A stretch of DNA of 64,000 nt, taken from assembly GCA_963971305.1 (NCBI GenBank), contig CAXARO010001647.1, positions 1 to 64,000 on the forward strand, given 5' to 3'. Shown one piece after another: positions 11,240-22,416 of this stretch (its first letter is position 1; every line of letters begins with the position of its first letter). Source of the DNA: Arcuatula senhousia. Taxonomy: Eukaryota; Mollusca; Bivalvia; Mytilida; Mytilidae. The position numbers were made by a program, and so were the translations under genes. Under the pieces are notes generated by a model that was not told the DNA's origin, did not search any database, and was given only the letters and a program-made list of their open reading frames with translations.

Positions 11240-13278
11240 CCAGAATTGGGGGGGGGCGAGAGGGGGTCCCATCCCGATTTCCCGGAGTTAATTTAACAAA
11301 ATCCCGAAATCCCGGACATATTTTGTTAAAAATCCCGATCTCGATTAATTTGTTTCCAAACTATAAAGTTTACAGTTTCAATGCTTACGATTTAAATGTC
11401 TCGGGTATGATTGAAAGTGACTAGTTTTTCAAGTATTATCAATATGACCGTGACGTAAATCAAGTCTTAATTAAAAGGGTGGTAAAGAGCCGTATTGTGC
11501 ACGAACAAACGCGAAATAAAATTACCATTTCTCGATGAACGAAAAATTAAAAAAAAGGCTTGAACGTTGCCGTTTTTATGTATTTCACAGTGAAGCACGA
11601 ACTTTTTTCAAAAAAGTTGTAAATTAAAAATGGCAACTCTTTGAACGAATAAAAACCATTACCACCATGCCAAGAAATCAAAGCCGAAAATTCCGGTAGA
11701 CCCCTACCGCAGCCGCACTCATCAGTAGTTAAGGATTTGATTTTATTCAACAAATTTACTTATGACTTTTATTTACGTGTCACGGTTTTTTACCAAATGA
11801 TCATATCAATATTAATCATTAAAATAATTTACTCTATGAGATATTTGAAGAATTTCTTTGTATGGGCTTAGTTTTACATTTAGTTGGAAAGTTTTTAATT
11901 TATTTCAGGTCCCGTGCGTGTTACTTGAAAACACGTTCATCGATTATTTTCTTACAATGTACATTTTTTCAGCAGCAACATTTTTATTTTTATTTAGTGT
12001 AGAATTTTACTGAGATTTAATACGGACTTAGCAAGCGATTTTTACGGCACTGAAATTTCTTTTTACCAAAATTCTTGGGAGTTGGCTTCACACCGTTGTG
12101 ATAATAAGATGCAATACTTGTATACCCTGGTGACTGCAAAGTTTTGGGCCGATTGGACATGTATTTTTCAGTGGGCAATGGAGATCAATGGACACAAGAA
12201 CTTTGTTTTTTAACAATTAGCAAAAAAATAATTGTTGATCATTGTTTCTTCCGTATGATATCAGATCTTTGTCTGGAAACACATTTGAGCAATTAGTAAT
12301 CGGAAGTAACATTTTTTATTTGGCCTGATAAGAAACTGGATGCACGATTTTGCGTGTACTCTGATCTGGATCTACTCTGTTTCTGGATGCGATACCGGTA
12401 AATGGCGGTCACAAGTGGTCATGTGTTGGACTCAGGAGATAAATCCACCTACATCTTTGGCAAGCAGTGTCATCCATCTTCAGAAATGGCATTATTTGTT
12501 TGGATTTTTTCTCCTGTGTTCATATTTATGCCATTGACATGGAAGTCCGAGGGGCTGTTAGTCGACTTCTAATGAATACTATAGAAAGTCGAACAGACCG
12601 CTCATTAACATGATGTCTGTGGGTTTTGGTTGTCCCCTGACAGTTCGATGGTTTCTTTCGGAGATCTGCGGAGATTTTCCGCTTTCCTCCACCATTCTTG
12701 AATTCGACTTCGGGTAAGTGATGTGTCGGGCAGGATGTCGGTGAGGATAGATCAGTTGTCTTAACCAGTTCCCGCTCTTTATCTTGACATTTTAGTCTGT
12801 CTTTTGGTGTAAGTATGCAATTCTGGTGGCTTGTATATAGCCCCTTCAGTAACGGGTGAGCAACGGGAAAAGTAAACGGGAGGGAGGGTGGGTCCTGCTG
12901 CCAGTAGTCCTTTTTCTTCACTTGGTTTGACGCGTCAGGTTAGGGAGCTAGTTTAGACATATCGAAATCCGTACCGATGCGCTGAATCAGCGTTACGGAA
13001 TGCTAGAACACATAAAAGGATGTAAAGATTGCATAGAGATTCTGATTGACGTATAATGAAAATGGCATTTTTATCTGTCTGATGTACAGTTTTATGTCAA
13101 TCCCGTTATAATTTAACATAAAAATCCCGATTTCCCGCGGCTAAAAATGTGATATTCCCGTATCCCGATGTTTTTCTATCCCGAATTCCCGACCTTTAAA
13201 CAAGGCAATCCCGAATTCCCGTTGCTAAAATCGGTCGATCCCGGCGTCCCGAAAATGGTCTCGCCCCCCCCCAGAATT
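11240..13278. mobile_element. 2-kb TIR DNA transposon, non-autonomous, with 8-bp target duplication
   Basis: The element (11248-13270) begins with a G-run followed by CGAGA and ends with TCTCG followed by a C-run, i.e. perfect inverted ends. It is flanked by CCAGAATT at 11240-11247 and 13271-13278. Both termini carry clusters of TCCCGA/ATCCCG phrases (11268-11345 and 13098-13250), the subterminal repeats expected of transposase binding sites. Two C of the duplication could belong to the C-run, so its length is 6-8 bp, which fits hAT. No transposase is recognisable inside. It split a unit of the 382-bp satellite: sequence to the left (cgtggtc) and to the right (acaaatacc) join as in intact satellite units. 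Confidence 0.75.
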
Positions 13279-13735
13279 ACAAATACCAAAAAGCGGGTAT
13301 AAACGGTTAATTTGGATATGCTATATATCGATATTTCAAGGAGTAACCTCTCATCAGTAGCATTTAAACCAAAACATTGGAAGGTCAAAATCCAAAACAG
13401 TTGAAAACGAAAAGTACTCAAAACCAAAACGTTCGAACAAGGAAGCCAAATCCTGCACCGAGGATATCGACCATGTGCATTACAAGGAAAGAAACCGAAT
13501 ACGAATCAAAACCGTGTATCAAACGAACGGTTAATTTGGTTATGTTGCATTTGCATCTTTCTAGGACTAATTTAACCTCTCATTTGGAACATTGAAAGGC
13601 TAAAACCCAAAAGAATAAAATACTCGTATCCAAAAAGTTCGAAAAAGGAAGCAAAATCTAGTACCGAGAATATCGACCATGTGTAGTACAAGGAAATAAA
13701 CCTGGTGTTTTTGCGACTTTGAGTATAAACCATCT
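13279..13735. repeat. 382-bp satellite, two diverged units
   Basis: Starts acaaatacc..gcgggtataaacgg and continues with ggttaatttggatatgc and ccatgtgcattacaaggaaa. A second, more diverged unit begins at about 13527. Both are less alike than the units at 15.4-16.2 kb. Confidence 0.7.
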
Positions 13736-13869
13736 AAAAATTTCAAAAACAAATATTGTATTTGTAATTTCGTTTCAAGAACAAGTGTTGGTTTTCGACA
13801 AGAAAGATCCCGGGTAGACCAAATTGCCAACCTAAGAATCATCATAAAACAGAGTATTGAATGGTAGAC

Positions 13870-14969
13870 TTCTCTTTATCTGACCTTTATAGATTTTGAG
13901 AAGGCGTTTGACAGTATCAACCATCAAGTACTGTTGAACATTCTCCGAAATTATGGAATACCTGAAAAGATAATATCAATTATTCAACAATTCTATTTAC
14001 CTGCCAAGTCATCCATGCAGGAAACCTGACAGATCCCTTTCCAGTGTCAACGGGTGTTAGACAAGGATGCTTACTCTCTCCTCTTCTCTTTCTTGTTGTC
14101 ATTGACTGGGTGAGTCGAAACGCATATGATAATCCAATGGGAATAAAGTGGACACTACAATCATTTCTCAAAGATTTAGACTTAAAAAAAGTTTGTCGAT
14201 GATATTTGCCAACTTTCTAATTGTCACCAAGACTCTCAAAAACCAAGTTTCCAACCTTGAGACAGCTGCAAAAAAAGTAGGGCTCTACATCAATCCTGCT
14301 AAAGCCAAATCCATGCGAGTTAATGCCAACCAAGAAAACAAAACAAAAGTTAGAGGTGCGGAAATTGAAGATATATACAACAGTTCACCTACATGGGAAG
14401 TGTCATCAGTACAACAGGTGGCACTGATGCAGATATAACAGCAAGAAAAAATAAAGAAAACACAACAGGCTTTTGCTATCTTGAAACCTGTATGGAAAGT
14501 AAAGCTCTGAGAACAAGCACCAAGCTGAGAATCTTCAAACTTGGAGATTAAATGCAGCCACTAAGAAAACCTTGCAGGTTTTTTTCTAAATAGGTGCCTA
14601 CGAAACATCTTCGGAATCAAGTGGCCAAACAAGATAAAAAATGAAGATTTGTGGAAAAGAACGAAGCAAGAGCCTATTTAAAGAACAATCACAGAAAGAC
14701 GTCGGAGATGGTTAGGCCACACATTGAGAAAGAACGACAGCAACAATGTGATCAGGCAAGCTTTATACTGGAATCCACAGGGTCATCGCAAGAGAGGCAG
14801 ACCAAAGAACACCTGGCGCAGGGACCTTACATCCGACTTCCAGAAGATTGGCAAACATGGGGAAAGGCAAAAACAACAGCCAAAAACAGGAAGAAATGGA
14901 AAGCAGCAGTGGTCGCCCTATGTCCCCATGGGACGAAGTGGGTTAGGTCAAGTAAGTCAATTTCGTTGA
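13870..14969 (+). pseudogene. LINE reverse transcriptase remnant
   Basis: Fragments in several frames: IDFEKAFDSINHQVLL (RT motif A), VSTGVRQGCLLSPLLF (motif B), an AKAKSMRVNANQ region, and the C-terminal WNPQGHRKRGRPKNTWRRDL signature. The YADD box is lost or unreadable between motif B and the downstream region, where bases are deleted around 14160-14200. No endonuclease part is present. It lies between satellite blocks, so the satellite probably accumulated around it or was split by it. Confidence 0.75.
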
Positions 14970-14976
14970 GGACAAT

Positions 14977-15060
14977 TGTTACGACCAGGCTTGTGATTAC
15001 ACTTAGGGACCTCTGGTCCATCAGCGGCGGTTGTCGACCCAGTAGTTTCAAAATACAAAG
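14977..15060. repeat. 382-bp satellite, terminal fragment
   Basis: The 80 bp with ccaggcttgtgattacac, ggacctctggtccat and gtagtttcaaaat match the 3' part of the 382-bp unit found at 15760-15828 and 16142-16210. Confidence 0.65.
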
Positions 15061-15447
15061 TACCAAATGGGATTTAAAAAAAAGGCTATTTTATGGAACT
15101 TTCACACTTGACGATCGAACACGGACCTCGGTGTTACGCGTAAAACAAGTTTACCACTACTCCATCGTTTGTCGTCATTTGAGAAAATCTGATCAAAATG
15201 AGATATGTTATCTTCACAGGCCAAGGGTTACGAACCGAAAGCACTTATTTTTACATGAAAATGGGAGATAACGGATCGTTACCCTTGGCTAGCGAAGATG
15301 GAGATCAGTACGACTCAGAAAAGTTGTAAAGAGTTTGAGAGTGTATACGCACTTTTGCGTATGAGGCGAGTGTTTTTCACCTAGATGTCCCTAACCTCAG
15401 ACTTTGAACACGCCTAGTATGTCTTAAGACAAACCGTCTTAAAAATT
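15061..15447. other. No gene seen between satellite blocks
   Basis: An ORF running through this stretch from 14651 has no recognisable domain and overlaps the LINE remnant in another frame. Confidence 0.4.
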
Positions 15448-16256
15448 ACAAATACCAAAACGCGGGTATAAACGGTTAATTTGGATATGCTATATATCGA
15501 TATTTCAAGGAGTAACCTCTCATCAGTAGCATTTAAACCAAAACATTGGAAGGTCAAAATCCCAAACAGTTGAAAACGAAAAGTACTCAAAACCAAAACG
15601 TTCGAACAAGGAAGCCAAATCCAGCACCAAGGATATCGACCATGTGCATTACAAGGAAAGAAACCTGGTGTTTTCATCAATTTTGAATTTAACTATCGGA
15701 AATTTTAGCGACAATATATTAGAAATTTTATGGTAATTCGTGTCAGACAAATCTGACTACCAGGCTTGTGATTACCCTCGGGGACCTCTGGTCCACCAGC
15801 AGCGGTTATCGCCCAGTGGTTTCAAAATTACAAATACCAAAACGCGGGTATAAACGGTTAATTTGGATATGCTATATATCGATATTTCAAGGAGTAACCT
15901 CTCATCAGTAGCATTTAAACCAAAACATTGGAAGGTCAAAATCCCAAACAGTTGAAAACGAAAAGTACTCAAAACCAAAACGTTCGAACAAGGAAGCCAA
16001 ATCCAGCACCAAGGATATCGACCATGTGCATTACAAGGAAAGAAACCTGGTGTTTTCATCAATTTTGAATTTAACTATCGGAAATTTCAGCGACAATATA
16101 TTAGAAATTTTATGGTAATTCGTGTCAGACAAATCTGACTACCAGGCTTGTGATTACCCTCGGGGACCTCTGGTCCACCAGCAGCGGTTATCGCCCAGTG
16201 GTTTCAAAATTACAAATACCAAATCGCGGGTATAAACGGTTAATTTGGATATGCTA
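15448..16256. repeat. 382-bp satellite, tandem near-identical units
   Basis: The unit start acaaatacc occurs at 15448, 15830 and 16212, so the period is exactly 382 bp twice. The first two units are nearly identical (for example attttagcg versus atttcagcg). The third is cut off after about 45 bp. The minus-strand ORFs repeated in both units are by-products of the repetition. Confidence 0.9.
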
Positions 16257-16394
16257 CTTAACATCGATGCGAAATGGTCAGTATTAGTAGTACAATGAAT
16301 GTGTTCAAGTAAGGAACTCGTGTAACTGGAATTTAGATGATAACATATACATAAATAAGTCTAGTATATTGGAGTTTGCGGTTATAATTGAGAT

Positions 16395-16720
16395 TTTAAT
16401 TCTAAAATGAATATTTGTATTTCCAAGTTTAAAGTTGGTATTTCCAACACAAAAGTTGGAATTACCAAGATTGAAGTTGGAATTTCCAAGTTTAAAGTTG
16501 ATAATTTCAAGATTAAAGTTGATAATTCCAAGATTGAAGTTGGAATTTCCAAGATTAAAGTTGATAATTCCAAGATTAAAGTTGGAATTTCCAAGATTTA
16601 AGTTGATAATTCCAAGATTTAAGTTGATAATTCCAAGATTAAAGTTGGAATTTCCAAGATTAAAGTTGACAAATAAAAAAAATAAAAAATAAAACATGGC
16701 CCTAATACGCTTCCGTATCA
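16395..16720. repeat. 21-bp minisatellite, orientation B
   Basis: About 12 units of the same 21-bp repeat as at 5.1 kb but inverted (AAGATTAAAGTTGGAATTTCC and variants with GATAATTCC). It is followed by the reverse complement of the flank seen at 5101-5135 (aaaacatggccctaatacgc at 16691-16710). Confidence 0.85.
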
Positions 16721-16974
16721 AGTAGATATGATATCGAAAAGAGAAATATAATTGTGGCTCAATGTAAAGAAATACAAAACTAAGATTGAAGTTTAAATTG
16801 TTTTAATTGATTTTATTGATCAGTAGTTAATCAATTCTTGTTAATTCTGAAGATTTAGTCAAATGAAATCATGTGTGTATGTGTAGTGATGATCAAATCA
16901 TTACTGAATATATAAAGAATACTTGTCACACACTTATGCCAATTTATCTCAATTTTTTTAATCCCTGAAAGCTG

Positions 16975-18750
16975 GTTAATTGGGACCATACTTCCATTTT
17001 ACAAGAATAAGGGTGAAAAGCAGATCCAAAAACTATAGACCTATCACGATTTTAAGCTGTATGGGGAAATTGTTTACTTCCATTCTCAATTCTAGGTTGA
17101 ATGCTTTTTTAGAAGATTCGATCTGCTTTACTTAACGAAAAGTTTCGAAAAGGGTATTCTACTATTGATAGTATTTTTACACTTCTTCTATTATATGGAC
17201 TCCTTAAATACCTAAAGAATAAGTTATATTGTGCATTTATCGACTTTGCTAAAGCATTTGACACCATTTGGCGGCCAGGTTTGTGGTCAAAATTGCTTAA
17301 TTCGTCTATTAATGAAAAAATGAACAAAGTGATACTTAATATGTACAAAAATATTAAATCCAGAGTTTTTAATGGCATAGAGTATTCAGACTTTTTCCCC
17401 TGTAATGTTGGTGTACGGCAAGGTGAAAGTTTATCACCTGCATTATTTTCCTTATATGTAAATGATCTAGAGAGTCTTATGGAAAGAAATAATATTCATG
17501 GGCTACAAAGTGTATTGTATCCGACAGTATTCATACAGAGCTCAACCTGTTTGTAAAACTTTTTCTTATCTTGTACGTAGATGACACTGTTTTATTATCT
17601 GAATCAGAAGAAGATTTGCAAAAGCAATTGTTATCACTCCATGAATATTGCAAGCTATGGAAGCTCAAAGTAAACGTTGACAAAAGTAAAATAGTCGTTT
17701 TCTCAAGGGGTCGTTTGCGAAATGGGATGAACTTCTTTTATGAAGGAAAAGAGTTGGAAATAGTTAAAGATTTTAATTATTTAGGGGTTAGTTTTTCTAG
17801 ATCGGTCAGTTTCACAAATGCTAAAAAGCACAAGGTAGAAAAGGCTACTCGTGCTATGTATGATGTTTTGAAAAAGGGACGAATTCATAATTTATCTTTA
17901 GAGTGTAAACTTGACTTCATCCAACCAATTTTGCTTTATATGGATGTGAAGTTTGGGGGGCTGTGAACAATTCCATTATAGAAAGAGTTCATTTGAAATA
18001 TTGTTACGTAAGCTCTTATTGAACGCCAAAAAGTCAACCCCTGATTTTATGATTTATGGGGAACTTGGGCGATACCCACTGGATATATGTATCAAACTTA
18101 GAATGATTAAATACTGGGGCAAATTAATCACGGGGAAGGAAAATAAACTTCCATTGATTTTGTACAGATTAGCACATAAGAATTATGACAATTTCACATG
18201 GTTGAAATACATTAAATAGATTTTTGACAACTGTGGTAAATCAAATGTATGGATAGCACAAAACTTTCGTAGCACTTCATGGTTATATAGTTCTATAAAA
18301 CAAACACTGCTTGACCATTTTAAACAGCAGTGGTTGTCCAACGTACAGAATTCACCGAAAGCAATCAATTATAGAATTTATAAAGAAAAAATTGAGTTTG
18401 AAAACTATTTTGACAATTTGAATGACGAAAATGCTATTACATTTTTTAGGTTCAGAACAATGAATCACAAATTGCCAATTGAATCTGGTAGGTGGCAAAA
18501 TATACCTAGAGAAAATAGAAAATGTAGTATTTGTCAGTCACAAGATTTAGGTGACGAATATTATTATATTTTGACCTGTTCATCACTTAATGATGAAAGA
18601 AGATTATACATTAAATCTAGATATTTTACTAATCCAAATATTATTAAATTTAAGGAATTAATGAACAGTAAACATCTACCAGATTTAATCAAAATTTGCA
18701 AATTTATACGAAATATTTACACAAAGCTAGAATCTCCTGGGTAGACTTGT
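16975..18750 (+). pseudogene. LINE ORF2 remnant with YVDD reverse transcriptase
   Basis: Several frames assemble into the RT and C-terminal part of a non-LTR retrotransposon: a NYRPITILSC-like start near 17035, FIDFAKAFDTIWRPGLW (motif A), NVGVRQGESLSPALFSLYVNDL (motif B), YVDDTVLLSESEEDL (17571 onward, catalytic DD intact), DFNYLGVSFS, and a C-terminal CSICQSQDLGDEYYYILTC where the usual histidine of the zinc knuckle is tyrosine. Frameshifts lie near 17150, 17530, 17965 and 18220. There is no endonuclease, so it is 5'-truncated and dead. Confidence 0.75.
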
Positions 18751-19163
18751 ATACTTTTAACTTGTTTAAGCTTTTAGACACGAATGTACCAAATTTAAAT
18801 TCCATGTGTACCTCCATATATTATTATGATAACTATGTACGTTAATATTACTCTTTTGTCACTTAATTATACTGTATATTCTGTATTTTTGTATCTCTCT
18901 GTACCTATTTGGTTTATGAGAATAAAGATATATATGCTTTGTTTGCTAACATGTTAATTGTTCTTTCTTAAGATCTATCGATTTGTTTTGTTGTATGTTT
19001 GCTAACTGTTCGTTCGGTTTTTTTTTCTTATATATGTTTGTGTTTTTGTGTGTGTGTGTGTGTGTGTGTTTTGTTTATGTTTTATTTATTTATTGGGGGG
19101 TGTACGATTATTAAACATACTACATGCTAGTTTTGTAAACAGTTCACAGCCTTACATTTAAAC
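18751..19163. other. LINE 3' region and simple repeat; no gene
   Basis: AT-rich. A GAATAAAG at about 18920 could be the LINE polyadenylation signal. Confidence 0.35.
19047..19070. repeat. (TG)n microsatellite
   Basis: About 11 perfect TG pairs. Confidence 0.9.
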
Positions 19164-19425
19164 TAAGGGACCGACCATTTATCTTGAAGGGTGGCATGTT
19201 TTTTTACCCAAAAAAAAAAATATTCTGAAAATTATTTTTGATAAAAAAAATATTTTGGCAGCAGAAGGTAAGAAAAAATGTCCTGAAGAAGGATTTCTGC
19301 CATATAAAATAATAAAAATAATGAAAAAAAAATATTCTGTCGCGACGCCTTTGCTCTGCGCGGAAAAAAATCTGACCAAAACAAAAAACCAAGCCCCCCC
19401 TTTCAAGTTAAATGGTCTGTCTCTT
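19164..19425. mobile_element. MITE, TIR TAAGGGACCGACCATTTA family, copy 1
   Basis: Left end taagggaccgaccattt, right end aaatggtctgtctctta, giving inverted ends of about 28 bp with few mismatches. The interior is A/T-rich with aaaatattctgaaaattatt. No coding capacity. Confidence 0.7.
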
Positions 19426-19585
19426 ACGATTAAACATACTAGAATCTGTACTTTTCTCTTCATCAAATTGAAAAGATATAACTTTAATTTTGATTTGTTT
19501 TGTTTGTTTTTGTTTTTGTTGTAAAGTTCTATCTTCGCGTTACATGCTAGTTTTGTATAAACATTTCACAGCCTTACATTTAAAC

Positions 19586-19801
19586 TAAGGGACCGACCAT
19601 TTATCTTGAAGGGGGGCTTGGTTTTTCCAAAAAATATTCTGAAAATTATTTTTGATGAAAAAAATATTTTGGCAGCAGAGGGTAAGAAAAAAAAATTAAT
19701 GGCAAAAAAAATATTTTGTTGGGACGCATTCGAAAAATAGATATTTTCTGACCAAAACAAAAAATCAATCCCCCCTTTCCACTAAGATGGTCCGTCCCTT
19801 A
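19586..19801. mobile_element. MITE, TIR TAAGGGACCGACCATTTA family, copy 2
   Basis: Same ends as 19164-19425. The 40 bp before both copies (catgctagttttgta ... cagccttacatttaaac) are also duplicated, so element and flank were copied together as a ~420-bp unit. Confidence 0.7.
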
Positions 19802-21786
19802 TGTGCAAAATAAGAAAATAAAACGGTTTTCTTCCAGAGATTCTTCCCCAGAACTTTACAATAGTATTAATTGGCAACGTAAAAATTATAATAGAATTAA
19901 TATTTAGAAGAATAATTTTAGTTATCTTAAAATTTGAAATATTACTCTATAATTTTTGAAGATTGAAGTAGAAATTTAAAAAATGTACACCCGTCCCTTT
20001 CTTTTGAATTATTTTTAAAGCATGTTTAATGTTGTCATAGATCTGTATATTAAATTAAATATTTAATATACAGGTCTATGATGTTGTTACATAAGCTTTT
20101 TGTAATTTAGTATTATTAAATTGATTGTTTTAAAATCTTAGCATTTCTTTTGTTTTATAACCTTTACCGTTGCTGTTTTCTGTAACTTTGAATTAGCGGG
20201 AATTTCTTTTTATTCCTTTCTTATACAATTATTAAAAATATGGTGTGGACATGATTTTAATTTTGTTATGTTGCATAATTTTTGTATTTTTGATTGTTGT
20301 TTTTGTACCAATGGATTTTGGTTTAACCATTTCGGGCTTTCGAATTTCAAAACCCCATAGATAACTTTCCCTTTTAACAAAGAACCCTAACTCGATTAAT
20401 TAAAAGCTAAGACTACACTATATGTTTAATAAGTTCTGTGAAATGGCACGATATGAGATATTTTCAAAGTCTAGTTTAATTGGCTCTGGCTTGTGTGTCT
20501 ACCGACGAGTCTTTGAAAACTGAAGCCGTGGTAATTCCAGCTTCAATAGCTTTTTTAATATTGACTAAATCAAAGTATATCATAATAAAGATGCTAACTG
20601 AATCCAACTTTTCTTTGGAGGGGGCACTCCTTTACTGCATGGTTAGGGGTGCCGCGTGAATTTTGAAACCCCCCTTTCATAAATACCTAGCTTATACATG
20701 TTATAATATATTAGAATGTCATGCCCTTTCGCCAATGTAGGAACCCCCCCCTTGCGCGACGAGATCTTTTTGGAAATCGTTTCTAAATGTCCTAAATACT
20801 AGATTCAAAGTACGTCGCTGTTCATAGACCGACATAAGATCGTAAGATTTAGTCACTATCAGCCGGGGGGGCTCACGCAATATGTATTGGATGGTAGGGA
20901 ATTTCTGACTAACGGGGAACTTTTTCCTACTCTTGTCTACAATGGGCGGGTAATTTGCCTACGATGGAGTCGGAGTTCAAGACTTCTATCTAACCCCCCT
21001 ACCCCCGCCTCCAACCATTGTTTTTTTCAAGTACCCCCCCCCCCCCCCTTTCGCCGGGATCAGCTCTCGGTCAGTTTTGTTCCTTGTATGAACTCTTGAA
21101 GGCTAATGTTTTATGCAATTTCCAACACTGTTTTTGGTATTGTGGATTCCCATGTTTGGATTTTAGTACTGCTGATGAGCAATTTAATTCTGAAATGGTC
21201 ATGCAGCTCATACAAATTTATTGCAGTTGGAGTTTACACATGTTTCATTGTCTCATGTTTATTTTAATTATCTCAGATTTACTCTATATCCTTTCATAAA
21301 ACATGTAAAATATTGACATGATCAGCGACCCACGTGAGGCCGGGAGGTGTTTTTTTTTTTTGGTACTACATGTATCAACCTCGTGGTAGTACACTTACTA
21401 CAGAATGATTTAGACATAATCAAAAAAGGAGGCAATTCAAGTTCTAATAATCGAACTTGGATAATTATATATATCTTAAAAGACATCGTATTTCAGTCGT
21501 GACTATTTAAATAATTGCATAAAAGTGGCTATGGGTATGTCCAGATGTAGAAAAGGATTCTCCAAATATCAAAAGATGCTGATGATTAATTTAAAAAACT
21601 TCGGGCAAAAAGCCACTTACGTAATAGGTTGAGAAAATTTTAACAAGGGTATATGTATGTTTCAAAGAGATTTTTCAAAGTTTAAATTAGTGATGTTTGT
21701 GTGTTGTTGTTGGGTTTTTGTTGTTGTTGTTGGTGTTTTTTAGGGGGATGTTTAATTTTTTCTCGGTTTTCTCTTTTTTTCAATAG
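19802..21786. other. No gene seen
   Basis: AT-rich with a C-run at about 21035-21050 and a short inverted repeat at 20036-20080. ORFs at 20887-21299 have no recognisable domain. Confidence 0.4.
20036..20080. repeat. Short inverted repeat (20-bp arms)
   Basis: catagatctgtatattaaat pairs with atttaatatacaggtctatg around a 5-nt centre, with one mismatch. It could be a small palindrome or a remnant of a foldback element; function unknown. Confidence 0.7.
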
Positions 21787-21944
21787 ACCCTTTCACGGGT
21801 ATCTGCGCCATATTGAATAGGGGGCATTTTTTTTTAAAGGAGGAGAGAATAATATACAAAATTGGGAAAATAGCTGTGATTTTTATGACATTTTCCCGTA
21901 TTTTTGCCCCCTATCCAATATGGTTCCAATAACCGTGAAAAGGC
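21787..21944. mobile_element. Short foldback/MITE with ~40-bp inverted ends
   Basis: Left arm ccctttcacgggtatctgcg plus ccatattgaatagggggca; right arm tgccccctatccaatatgg plus ataaccgtgaaaagg. Total 158 bp. It lies about 400 bp upstream of the ERGIC3 start codon. Confidence 0.7.
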
Positions 21945-22319
21945 CTATGCGCCGGGTGAATGTTGCTCTTAGTCTATTATAATTGCTATATTTGCGATAA
22001 ACATTTGTTGCAAAACATAAACTTATTTATATTTGCGAAAAATGTTTTGATAGATACACTTACAGTTTAACACATACCAGCTTTTTTGTACTGAGGGTCA
22101 CTTTTACAATCAATCATATTGTAAAATAATTATGCTCTGTTTTTAAAATTATGTACTTGGTCATTAGATAAATCCAGCCGCACCTCTTCTTCGTCGGAGG
22201 TAAATTAAACATTTACTTCCTGTTTCAAGAAAACACGTTCGATGTTTCAATTTGCTGACAAAAATAGCTTTCTAAGTTTAAAATTAACCGGCGAAGTGCA
22301 ATTTTTATAACCCAGAAGA

Positions 22320-22416
22320 ATGGAAAAACAAGCAGTATTCGACAGGCTACGCCAATTCGATGCATATCCGAAAACATTAGAAGATTTTAGAATCAAAACT
22401 TTTGGAGGAGCAACAA
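22320..22416 (+). CDS. ERGIC3: ERGIC3 coding exon 1
   Basis: Start ATG at 22320, ends GCAACAA|GTAAAA, phase 1. The start is supported by the conserved [12 protein letters not shown] directly after it. Confidence 0.92.

Noticed and set aside
15414..16062. Two near-identical minus-strand ORFs beginning MMKTPGFFPCNAHG as a duplicated gene
   Set aside because: They lie in the 382-bp satellite and repeat with its period; no domain, no start context.
18183..18368. Minus ORF of 61 codons
   Set aside because: Shadow of the LINE remnant on the plus strand.
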